In this document: one piece after another, positions 7,501 through 13,743 of the stretch
Numbering within the stretch: position 1 is the stretch's first letter
How the letters are laid out: the number at the start of each line of letters is the position of its first letter
Assembly (NCBI GenBank): GCA_031385545.1
Contig: JANNBN010000087.1
Coordinates: 1 to 32,389, forward strand
DNA: 32,389 bases
From: JANNBN01 sp031385545
GTDB taxonomy: Bacteria; Actinomycetota; Acidimicrobiia; Acidimicrobiales; JANYDT01
Reading direction: 5' to 3'
Notes under the pieces: model-generated
The model's database searches: none
What the model was told of the DNA's origin: nothing
The model's input: only the letters and a program-made list of their open reading frames with translations
Translations under genes and position numbers: made by a program

Positions 7501-8545
7501 GCAGGGTGTAGGTGCCGCTGGTAGCGATTACGCATCCGGCGAAACTGACCGATCCGCTTGTTGCTGCAACGGTGTTGCTGGTGCACGAAACACTGCCGGG
7601 GCCGCTGGCGACCGTCAGCGTGACCGAGTTCGTGGCGGTACTGACGGTGTTGTCAAAGCTGTCCCGCACCGTGACCGTTGGCTGCGTGACAAACGCGCTT
7701 CCGGCCACAGAATCCGAGGGCTGTTGGGTGAACGACAAGTGGTGCGCTGCCGCGCTCGAGACGGTTACCGTCTGCGTTGCCGACGTCACCGCCGGGGCGC
7801 TTGGGGCGCTAGCCGTGAGCGTTGCTGTGCCGGACACCGTGTCGCGGTAACGGAACGTTGCTGCGCTTACCCCATTGGGGATGCTGATGCTGGTGATGGT
7901 TGTGGTGTCACCGGAATTGCGGAACGTGCCGGTGACGGAGGTGGTAGCAAGGTTGACATTGAACCCTCCGACGGTTGTTGCAATACCGTTCACGTCTTGT
8001 CGTTCGACGGTAAGTGTGCCGGTGGTGACTCCAGCGATGGTGGATCGGGCCGGCGTGGTGAACACAAGCCTCGTCGTGCCCACCGTTGCCTGCGTTGACT
8101 TGGGGCTCTCGGTGCCCAGCCACAAGCCGATCCGGGGGGTCACCGTGTACTGCCACGTGCCGTCCGGAACATCATTCTCCGTGCAGGTCACCGCGTTGAT
8201 TGTCCCGGCGCATCCGGCATTGACCGTCTGTGAGGCGCCACCGACGTCAAAACGGGCCACGTCGTATCCGGTGACTGCTTCACCACTCGTAAGCGTGCTG
8301 ACCGTCCAGGAAACCGTTGCCGTCGAACCGGACGCCGTTACCGTGGGCTGATTTCCCGAACCGACTGAGTCAGCCGACGCAAACTCGTAAGGGCGAGCCT
8401 CGGAGCCAGTCCACACGCCCCATGCAAACCCTCCGATGCCGACCACGGCGAGACCGACAAGCGCGACCAACGCGTCGCGCAGCCGAAGCGGGCGACGTGG
8501 CAAATCCGCACGGCCGGCATTCCTGAAATGGACACGTGAACTCAT
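4556..8545 (-). CDS. Large surface protein with Ig-like repeats
   Basis: The 1329-aa product starts at the ATG at 8545, which overlaps the stop of the preceding gene (ATGA). A basic N-terminus and one hydrophobic helix (about residues 24-45, ALVALVGLAVVGIGGFAWGV) form a signal or anchor resembling SipW-type signals. A fibronectin-III-like domain with two Cys follows (about 65-155), then a region with TIAGVTTGTLTVERQDVNG. Nine repeats of about 105 residues cover about 265-1208, each with a core like LSFxxQPxxTxAG, VxDxFGN and YTLTATxSG. A divergent 120-residue domain ends the protein. No LPXTG or C-terminal membrane anchor is visible. The role is inferred as an adhesin, stalk or matrix component. 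An alternative in-frame start at 8593 lies inside the upstream gene and is less likely. Confidence 0.88.
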   Translation of the reverse strand: MSSRVHFRNAGRADLPRRPLRLRDALVALVGLAVVGIGGFAWGVWTGSEARPYEFASADSVGSGNQPTVTASGSTATVSWTVSTLTSGEAVTGYDVARFDVGGASQTVNAGCAGTINAVTCTENDVPDGTWQYTVTPRIGLWLGTESPKSTQATVGTTRLVFTTPARSTIAGVTTGTLTVERQDVNGIATTVGGFNVNLATTSVTGTFRNSGDTTTITSISIPNGVSAATFRYRDTVSGTATLTASAPSAPAVTSATQTVTVSSAAAHHLSFTQQPSDSVAGSAFVTQPTVTVRDSFDNTVSTATNSVTLTVASGPGSVSCTSNTVAATSGSVSFAGCVIATSGTYTLQATAPGLVSATSQSLVISTGAASRLSFGVQPSNTTAGSPVSPALTVRVEDGFGNLVTTATPPVALTFAANPGPGTLAGTVSTNAVAGVATFSNVSISKAASGYTLAASSGLLTAATSDPFSITAAAPDHLVYAQQPTTAASAAAIVPAVRVQIVDQYGNRTGSTAHVIVALSTNPSAGTLTGTTDVAAVAGEATFSDLKIDKAGVGYALRATSGTLLLADSTPFTITPGAAARVVFLDQPTSAAAGTGLGTITVQVKDAAGNVVTGSTATVTLAIGNNAGGVGAALSGTTSVAAVQGVATFSNVSLNKAGNGYTLTASATGLTGDTSTAFNVTAGAANRVKFSAQPTNTVAGAAMTPAVTVRIEDAFGNLTTSAADVSVALTAPGGAVLSGTSPQPAAAGVASFGNLSVNKVGTYTLTASGSGLTSDVSGSFTVSAASAASLAFSTQPPTTLQAGATFSPAVRVLDAFANPVQGLSVVLTVAGNPAVGFACTSTTSIASDATGTATFAGCTVTKTGAYTLTATTSGPSLTVVSTGFSVTAAPAANVSFSVQPSTPTTAGLAISTQPTVLVIDTYANPVSGSSVTLSVTGNPVAGFSCTAASVSTNAAGVAAYAGCTLTKAGTFTFTATTLVPTTLTAQSASFSINAGALNALSFSPSPSTPTVAGTVFSTQPAVTALDSFGNPVSGQSIVLTVTGNPVIGFTCDSTTVSTAVNTGIAAFANCKANIPGAYTLVATSGAKTVTSASFTINTGPAASIAFTATPGGSTTVAGNNFATQPIVKVADSVGNGVGGTSVTLSVTGQTAAAVGFSCTSTSVTSATGTGLAPFAACKVTKAGTYTLTATTASPILSVVTTTFTINPAPAVKVQMATCQLNNGATLTTCGNAFTLGSNAGNNLKFTVDLVDTYGNVVVATSIVNIGTGLSSTSDFSVSSGAATTIVATTSRSGLITISKNANGGNPPQVTVTVTATGQVSSNFTFTVDK
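4924..7753 (-). repeat. Nine tandem Ig-like domain repeats
   Basis: Within the large surface protein about nine units of about 105 codons repeat in tandem. Repeats 1 and 6-9 carry two Cys at fixed places (for example FSCTAAS and YAGCTLTKAG). Repeats 2-5 lack both and instead have the pattern LSGTTSVAAVQGVATFSNVS. Each unit ends with SxxFxIxxG/A and the next begins AAxxLxFxxQP. Units are diverged at the DNA level, so this is an old domain expansion rather than recent slippage. Confidence 0.85.
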
Positions 8546-9042
8546 TTGTGAACCGCCAGCGTGAGAACCGAAGTGAAACGCGCGCCTTGGCACGCAGAGG
8601 CAGACGTGCCGTTCATCGATGCCGACGCGACGAAGGTTGACGCACCTGCCGGAAGGTTTCCAGCCAGCACCGCCAAATCGAGCGAAACACCCGTGTTCAC
8701 ACCGTCGCAGCCGATCTTGTCGCTGTGGATGGTCCCAGCCGTCACGCCGTCGATGACTACCGCATAGTCATTCGGATTGGACACGTGCACGGTGACGTTG
8801 GTGGCTGGGCCAGCGGGGCGAAGGCTGAGGCCGAAGGCAACTGTGTCGATGGCGACCGGTTGCAGCGTGCCTGCGATTGCAGCTCCAGTGCCAGTGCCCG
8901 ACGATGACCAGTGCGCAATCGCGAACGGTGCGGTGAAGGCACCCAGCATGACCACCACAAACGCTGCACGCGTCTTGCGCCGAAATCGGCGGAGGCCCAA
9001 AGCCGGCGAACCGCTAGACAGTTTTCCCGACACGACGTTCAT
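8542..9042 (-). CDS. Small exported protein with SipW-type signal
   Basis: The real start is the ATG at 9042, overlapping the upstream gene's TGA (ATGA). The 166-aa product has an arginine-rich N-terminus (LRRFRRKTRAAF), a hydrophobic core (about 26-43) and then AHWSSSGTGTGAAIAG, which resembles the Ala-Tyr/Trp-Thr cleavage region of SipW-dependent TasA/camelysin-like proteins. The mature part is a beta-rich domain of about 110 residues with NPNDYAVVIDGVTAGT, a first Cys in KIGCDG, LPAGASTF and a second Cys in SACQGARF. That domain also occurs in the two neighbouring upstream genes. Its own stop overlaps the start of the 1329-aa gene, so the two are translationally coupled. A fibre or surface-layer subunit is the best inference. 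Confidence 0.85.
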   Translation of the reverse strand: MNVVSGKLSSGSPALGLRRFRRKTRAAFVVVMLGAFTAPFAIAHWSSSGTGTGAAIAGTLQPVAIDTVAFGLSLRPAGPATNVTVHVSNPNDYAVVIDGVTAGTIHSDKIGCDGVNTGVSLDLAVLAGNLPAGASTFVASASMNGTSASACQGARFTSVLTLAVHK

Positions 9043-10457
9043 GCGCGCGACGCCAATCCTGAGTAGTTGAGCGAGATCGATGCCAACTTGCAACCGTCCT
9101 GCGGGACCGCACGGTTGAGCATCTTGATCTGCGGTGAGACGGTCGAAGGGAGCACGGTCGCACCAGCCGGGACCGTGATCGGTCCGGCGAACGGTCGTGA
9201 CACCGTGAAGTTTGCCGGTCCGTTGCACGGACCCGTGCCGACGAACGCGACGTTGATCGCCTCGATCTTCAGCGCGAACGGATAGGGGTTGTTGATGGTG
9301 AGCGCAAGGTCGCTGACCGTGCCGGGCCGCAGCGTGCTGATCGCGTTTCCCACCACCGTGAACGCTCGGGTCGCGAGGATGAGGATCTTCGGTCCTGTGG
9401 TGCCGACGTTGCCTGAATTGTCGGGTTGCGTGACGGTGATCGTGTACGACCCATCGTTGATGCCTGCGGGCAAATTCAGCAAGGCGGGAGAGAGAGCAAA
9501 CGTCCACGTACCGGCAGCGCAAGGCGCACTCCCGCTGCGGTTGCTGGGGCCGGCAAGGGTGACCGTGACGCTTGGGGCATCACCCGAAATCGTGCCGCAC
9601 GTCCCGCCGATTGTGCTGACCTGCTCGTTCATGGTGAGTGGGAACGAGATGGGGGAGCCGTGGACGACGGTCGACCCGTTCACCGTGGTGAGCGTGACGA
9701 GCGGAGCCGTGGTGTCGGTCGAAAAGAAGAAGACGTACGTCTCGCCCGTGAACGTTGCCGCCACCAGGTTGCCCGCTGCGTCGCGGACCGTGCCGATACT
9801 TGCGAAGTTCAGGCGCAGCGTGGGGTTGGCGCTCGGTGTCCCAGAGCCGCTGGTCGCGCTCACGATGTACGTGGCGGCCGGGCCGGATGCCGGCGAAATC
9901 GACAGCAGCGCCGGAGACCCGCCGAGGCCCGTCGACGAGAGCGAGAAGTTGGCGAGACCGAGGTTGCTCACCGGTTCGGTGAAAGTCACTCGCCAGCGAA
10001 CCGTGCCGAATCCGTGTGGGCTTTGATCCAGGCGGACAATTTCGGTCACCCTCGGAGGAGTTGCATCAATCGTCCAAGTAGCTACCGTCGGGGTTGACTG
10101 CGCCGACCCGCTGACGGCGATCACGCGGAACGTGTGCAGCCCGTCGGCGAGGCCGGTGTAGGTGACACTTGCTGTTTTGCCTGCAGCGGCTGGACAGGCC
10201 ACATATGCCGCGGCGTCGAGGGAGCAACGGAAGTTCACAGTCGTTGGGCTGCTGTAGGAAAAGGTTGCGCTGCGGGAGGTCGCGACCGTTGTACCGGAGG
10301 GTGAGGCCGTGATCGACGGAGCCGCTGGTGCCGGAGCGGCTTGGGCTGTGCGCAGCGCTGACGTTGCCTGCCAGATCGTCAGGACCGTCACGAAGACGCC
10401 CGCCATCACGATTCGGCGCTGTGGAGAGTGTTGTCGAAGCTTCGGCAGTGCGGGCAT
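9039..10457 (-). CDS. Secreted Ig-like protein with C-terminal two-Cys domain
   Basis: The 472-aa product has a Sec-type signal (RRIVMAGVFVTVLTIWQATS, cleavage near TAQAAPAP). A domain with the pattern of Ig-like big/chitobiase-type modules follows (FRCSLDAAAYVACP, GLADGLHTFRVIAVSGSAQS, WTIDATPP). Two further Ig-like domains come next (FTEPVSNLGLANFSLSS; FPLTMNEQVSTIGGTCG). The C-terminal 109 residues (364-472) are the two-Cys domain shared with both flanking small proteins (NNPYPFALKIEAINV, GTGPCNGPANF, VPAGATVLPS, PQDGCKLASISL). AAGGA at 10464-10468, six bases before the ATG at 10457, is a good ribosome binding site. It lies 117 bp after the TasA-like gene and heads three coupled genes. Function is inferred as extracellular structure or adhesion. 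Confidence 0.87.
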   Translation of the reverse strand: MPALPKLRQHSPQRRIVMAGVFVTVLTIWQATSALRTAQAAPAPAAPSITASPSGTTVATSRSATFSYSSPTTVNFRCSLDAAAYVACPAAAGKTASVTYTGLADGLHTFRVIAVSGSAQSTPTVATWTIDATPPRVTEIVRLDQSPHGFGTVRWRVTFTEPVSNLGLANFSLSSTGLGGSPALLSISPASGPAATYIVSATSGSGTPSANPTLRLNFASIGTVRDAAGNLVAATFTGETYVFFFSTDTTAPLVTLTTVNGSTVVHGSPISFPLTMNEQVSTIGGTCGTISGDAPSVTVTLAGPSNRSGSAPCAAGTWTFALSPALLNLPAGINDGSYTITVTQPDNSGNVGTTGPKILILATRAFTVVGNAISTLRPGTVSDLALTINNPYPFALKIEAINVAFVGTGPCNGPANFTVSRPFAGPITVPAGATVLPSTVSPQIKMLNRAVPQDGCKLASISLNYSGLASRA

Positions 10458-10574
10458 TGCAGATCCTTCAAGACGCGAAAGCGTGAGGGGACGGGGGAAG
10501 GCCGGTATTCACCGGCGGAAGAAAAACGCTGCTGCTGAGGGGTGGTCCGACGACTCACCCCTCAGCTGAAGGCG

Positions 10575-11030
10575 TCAGTTGCTGGTGACGTGGAGCGTGA
10601 TGGTCGCGCCCTTGCACGGATCCTGATTCAAAGCTGTATTGGCGAATACCAGGGAGCCCAAACCGGTGACCGACTGACCAGTTGCACCGGCCAAGACGTT
10701 CGTGTTCGAGGTGACGTTAGCCATCGTGAAGTCGGCTACGGCGCAGAGCGGGTGGCCTGCATCGACGCTCACCGAAGCGAGCGTGATGTCGCCCACATAC
10801 AGGTTCGACGAACCAGCGTTGGACGCGGTGAAGGTTACGCCGCGGGCCTCCCCTGGGACAATGGCTGGGCCAGCGACAATGGCGGTCAACGAGATCGTCC
10901 CATTGCTGTTGCCGACGGTGGCGCTGCCCGTACCGGCACCGGTGGTGGTCCAATACGCGATGGCGCTTCCGCCCAAGAGGCTGGCGGCAACGATGCCGAC
11001 GACGAGGGATTTCTTGCGAGTGATCTTCAT
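10575..11030 (-). CDS. TasA/camelysin-like exported protein with SipW-type signal
   Basis: From the ATG at 11030 the product has 151 residues. The start is fixed by AAGGAG at 11039-11044, eight bases upstream. The signal is MKITRKKSLVVGIVAASLLG followed by GSAIAYWTTTGAGTG, a close match to SipW-dependent signal peptides, whose processing depends on a dedicated signal peptidase in Bacillus-type systems. The mature domain has NAGSSNLYVGDITLAS, a first Cys in HPLCAVADF, VLAGATGQSVTG and a second Cys in NQDPCKGATITLHV. It is the first gene of the minus-strand surface cluster, and its strong ribosome binding site suggests it is the most abundant product. No signal peptidase gene lies in the window. 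Confidence 0.87.
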   Translation of the reverse strand: MKITRKKSLVVGIVAASLLGGSAIAYWTTTGAGTGSATVGNSNGTISLTAIVAGPAIVPGEARGVTFTASNAGSSNLYVGDITLASVSVDAGHPLCAVADFTMANVTSNTNVLAGATGQSVTGLGSLVFANTALNQDPCKGATITLHVTSN

Positions 11031-11038
11031 GTGGTGCT

Positions 11039-11044
11039 CTCCTT
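11039..11044 (-). promoter_or_regulatory. Strong ribosome binding site of TasA-like gene
   Basis: AAGGAG on the minus strand lies eight bases before the ATG at 11030. It selects this start over in-frame upstream start codons reaching to 11144, whose translation (WRNQRPCVTEINQ) looks non-coding. The remaining divergent gap to the YHYH gene (up to about 11370) must hold both promoters, but I see no unambiguous -35/-10 pair. Confidence 0.75.
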
Positions 11045-11370
11045 GTGGTTGATTAATTTCCGTCACACAAGGACGTTGGTTTCGCCACTCGCTCCCTGCA
11101 GACCAGGCGACCAGATAGGGCCTGCAGTTCATCACGTCCGCCACGCAGTGTGGTTGAAGGGCGAACCTAAACCACCGTTCAGAAGTGAGTCAATACTCAA
11201 TGTTTGCGATCCAGCCGGGTTTTGCCGATGTATGCAAGCCTCGAGTGGCCTCCGGCTTCTTCAGCGAACGCCGAGGACCGCGTGCGTCATCCGACAAAAG
11301 TCCCCCCAGGCTGCGTCGAGGTTCGTTCCGTACCGTGTCCGCCAACGAACCCATGAAAAGAGAACTTCGC

Positions 11371-12516
11371 ATGCACAACCACCCACAGGGCAGCAATCAC
11401 CCCTCCGGCCACAGTCACACGTATGGCCAGTCACACGGTCTCGGCGTTGCCCACCATGACGACGACCATCACCACGGTGCAACGGCGGGGCCGGCGGAGG
11501 TCAACCGTCGACAGATGTTCTACCTCCTCGGGTCCGGTGTGCTCGCAGCGGCGCTCGCACCCGATGTCGCCGGTGCGAGAACGAAGAAGCGCGTCACACA
11601 GCGACCAAGCACCACGACCAAACCAGCCAAGGCGACCTTGCCGACAACCACCTCGAGGAAGGGAACCGTGGCAACGACCAGGGTCGTCGGTTCTGCGGTC
11701 GACCCTTGGACACTGTTCCCCAACACGGTGCGTGCCACCCGCACGACGACGCACCTGCTGGTCGAGTCAACTGGACTGCCCGAACATCAGATGATGGTTG
11801 GCATCACCAACTGGCAACAGCAGGTCCCGGTGCCGCAGGCCTACTCGGGCACGAATTCCTGGCGGATCCCACTGCACGGGGTGCTCGCCGACAACCCGAT
11901 CTCAGCCAAGACCGCGCTCTTTCGGGGCGCGATTGCGCTGGCAATCAACGGTGTGCCGATCTTCAACGCACTCAACAACCGAGGTGAGGACGCCTTCATG
12001 ATCGGTGAACTCGATCAATGGGGTGGCCACTGTGGACGAGCCGACGATTACCACTACCACGTCGCTCCGCTCCACTTGCAGAAGGTCGCCGGTCCAGCCA
12101 CTCCGATCGCCGTTGCCCTGGACGGGTTTCCGGTCTACGGACTGACCGAGCCAGACGGGTCAACCGTCAGGACGCTCGACGCCTTCAATGGCCACGCCGA
12201 CGCGAATGATACGTACCATTATCATTCGACGCTCACGTACCCCTACATCAACGGCGGTATGCGGGGCAGGGTTCAGGTTGTCGACCAACAAGTCGATCCG
12301 CAGCCCAGCGCTCGGCCCTTCCGGCCAGCTGGCAACCCGCTCCGGGGTGCGTCCATCACGTCGTTCACCAACTCGGCACCGGGAACGTATTCGCTGCAGT
12401 ACCGGCTCGGTTCAGACACGTACCGCATCGACTACGTGGTGAAGGACACCACGTATCGGTTCACGTTCACCGATCCCACCGGCGCAGCGCGCACCGAGAC
12501 GTACCAACCTCGCTGA
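11371..12516 (+). CDS. YHYH-domain exported protein with His-rich N-terminus
   Basis: From the ATG at 11371 (AAGAGA about 9 bases upstream) the product has 381 residues; an ATG at 11353 would add six. Residues 1-35 contain 11 histidines (such as HHDDDHHHG). NRRQMFYLLGSGVLAAALA (about 45-63) then looks like a twin-arginine signal, and a Thr/Lys-rich linker follows. The YHYH domain shows GGHCGRADDYHYHVAPLH (YHYH at 227-230) and DTYHYHSTLTYPYINGGMRG (YHYH at 282-285), the two signature motifs of this family. DGFPVYGLTEPDGS sits between them. The biochemical role of YHYH proteins is poorly known; the His clusters suggest metal binding, which is inference. It is divergent from the TasA-like gene. 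The long N-terminal region ahead of the Tat motif is unusual. Confidence 0.88.
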   Translation: MHNHPQGSNHPSGHSHTYGQSHGLGVAHHDDDHHHGATAGPAEVNRRQMFYLLGSGVLAAALAPDVAGARTKKRVTQRPSTTTKPAKATLPTTTSRKGTVATTRVVGSAVDPWTLFPNTVRATRTTTHLLVESTGLPEHQMMVGITNWQQQVPVPQAYSGTNSWRIPLHGVLADNPISAKTALFRGAIALAINGVPIFNALNNRGEDAFMIGELDQWGGHCGRADDYHYHVAPLHLQKVAGPATPIAVALDGFPVYGLTEPDGSTVRTLDAFNGHADANDTYHYHSTLTYPYINGGMRGRVQVVDQQVDPQPSARPFRPAGNPLRGASITSFTNSAPGTYSLQYRLGSDTYRIDYVVKDTTYRFTFTDPTGAARTETYQPR

Positions 12517-12532
12517 CTGACACCGGTCAGCG
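12511..12532. terminator. Short palindrome at the end of the YHYH gene
   Basis: CGCTGAC (12511-12517) and GTCAGCG (12526-12532) form a 7-bp perfect stem with an 8-nt loop, spanning the YHYH stop codon at the convergent junction with the response-regulator remnant. There is no T-run, so a terminator role is tentative. Confidence 0.3.
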
Positions 12533-12785
12533 TGATGACCGTTCGAGGATCTGATCCTTCGAGACCACCCGGCCGACGTTCGTCAACAGGTATGTGAGCA
12601 GACGAAACTCGGTCGTCCTCGGCGAAATTTCGTCCTCGGCGCGCAGGACCCGCCTGGTGCCCTCGTCGAGAATGACGTCGGCGCAAGGGAGCATGGCGTT
12701 TTGGTCCGTTGACTGACGGCCGTGCCGACGCAGCACCGCTTCGACCCGGAACCGCAACTCCTCAAGGCTAAACGGCTTCGTGATC
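12527..12785 (-). pseudogene. OmpR/PhoB-type response regulator remnant
   Basis: The frame encodes the end of a receiver domain (TKPFSLEELRFRVEAVLRRH) and the first part of a winged-helix DNA-binding domain (ADVILDEGTRRVLRAEDEIS, then LTEFRLL-like TTEFRLLTYLLTNVGRVVSK). It stops soon after at DQILERSSR. An intact protein would have about 110 more residues before this and about 40 more after it, including the recognition helix. Both ends are therefore missing, and upstream of about 12785 the sequence becomes the 3' end of an acetyltransferase gene. It is a relic; no sensor kinase gene is nearby. Confidence 0.82.
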
Positions 12786-13637
12786 CGACGCCGGTGCTGC
12801 CTCTGCGAACGTGGCAACTCGGTGGAAGCCGACACGCTCATACACTCGGGCGACCGCATCATCCTGTGCCGAAAGGAGCAGCGTTTCCACTCCACGGGTA
12901 GCGCACGCGGCGCCGAGACACCCCGTGATGGCCGCCGCAATCCCCTGGCGCCGATACGCCGGAAGGACCGCGATACCCGTCAGCTCCGCAGCACTCAGAC
13001 CCTGGTGGGGAAGAACGACGGGCTGCGCAGAACCAACTCCGACCATCGCGCCAGATGCATCGAATGCAGCGACCGCTATGGTGTGTCCGCCGGCGACTCG
13101 CAACCGTGTCCACTCCGCGTTGATCTCGTTGACCGGCAACGAATCACGTTCATCGCCACCTTCCGGGCCAACTTCGGTTCCTCCGTAAGTGAATGCAACA
13201 TGCGCGACATTCCTATGCGCGCCGATCAACGGATCGTGGGCCTCGAGTTCCCGAGCGGAGTAGGTGCGATCCAGCACGAAGACGCGGTGATCAGAAAACA
13301 GGTTTGCGTCTGCGATGAGAAGCGGCCGCAGCACAGTCTCCAATCCAGCTTCGCTGCACGCATCGGCCAGTGACGGGTCCAGGGAATGAACCCATTCAAT
13401 TGACTCACCGAGACCAAGGTCGCGTTGATACTCCGTGACGGCCTGCACCTCGTCAGCCAGAAACACATGCCCCCGTGATCGGTGCATACCTGGTCTGGCG
13501 TAGTAGCTCCAGGGTCCGCGAGATCGGAACACGGTGAAGGGACCAACCTCGACGGCGTCAGCGGCACTCCGCGGCGCAGCGTCCAAGTAGACATCGAGCA
13601 TCTCGTAGATCTCGGACGAGGGTTCCATATTCTCCAT
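12768..13637 (-). CDS. GNAT-family N-acetyltransferase
   Basis: Translation probably starts at the ATG at 13637 (MENMEPSSEIYEML), preceded by GGTGGA; 289 residues. An in-frame ATG at 13745 would add 36 residues of poor quality and overlap the divergent monooxygenase start. The first 150 residues are an unassigned N-terminal domain with YYARPGMHRSRGHVFLADEV. The C-terminal half has GNAT motif A (LTGIAVLPAYRRQGIAAAI), the acetyl-CoA pyrophosphate loop, and motif B-like LLLSAQDDAVARVYERVGF. The acceptor is unknown. The last residues (SDHEAV, then stop) are translated from the response-regulator remnant, so the original C-terminus may have been altered. Confidence 0.82.
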   Translation of the reverse strand: MENMEPSSEIYEMLDVYLDAAPRSAADAVEVGPFTVFRSRGPWSYYARPGMHRSRGHVFLADEVQAVTEYQRDLGLGESIEWVHSLDPSLADACSEAGLETVLRPLLIADANLFSDHRVFVLDRTYSARELEAHDPLIGAHRNVAHVAFTYGGTEVGPEGGDERDSLPVNEINAEWTRLRVAGGHTIAVAAFDASGAMVGVGSAQPVVLPHQGLSAAELTGIAVLPAYRRQGIAAAITGCLGAACATRGVETLLLSAQDDAVARVYERVGFHRVATFAEAAPASDHEAV

Positions 13638-13743
13638 CGTCCACCATTTGCGGCAGTGAACACCCGAACACGATGCAGCGGCATCGTGTAGATCCCGCCA
13701 CTTGGCAAGGAACGGACTCGTCAGGGCAGGATGGCGAAGAATC

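Noticed and set aside
9043..9522. An extension of the 166-aa surface protein to a start at 9522
   Set aside because: The extra 160 residues are Arg/His-rich nonsense overlapping the 472-aa gene; the ATGA overlap at 9039-9042 gives the true start.
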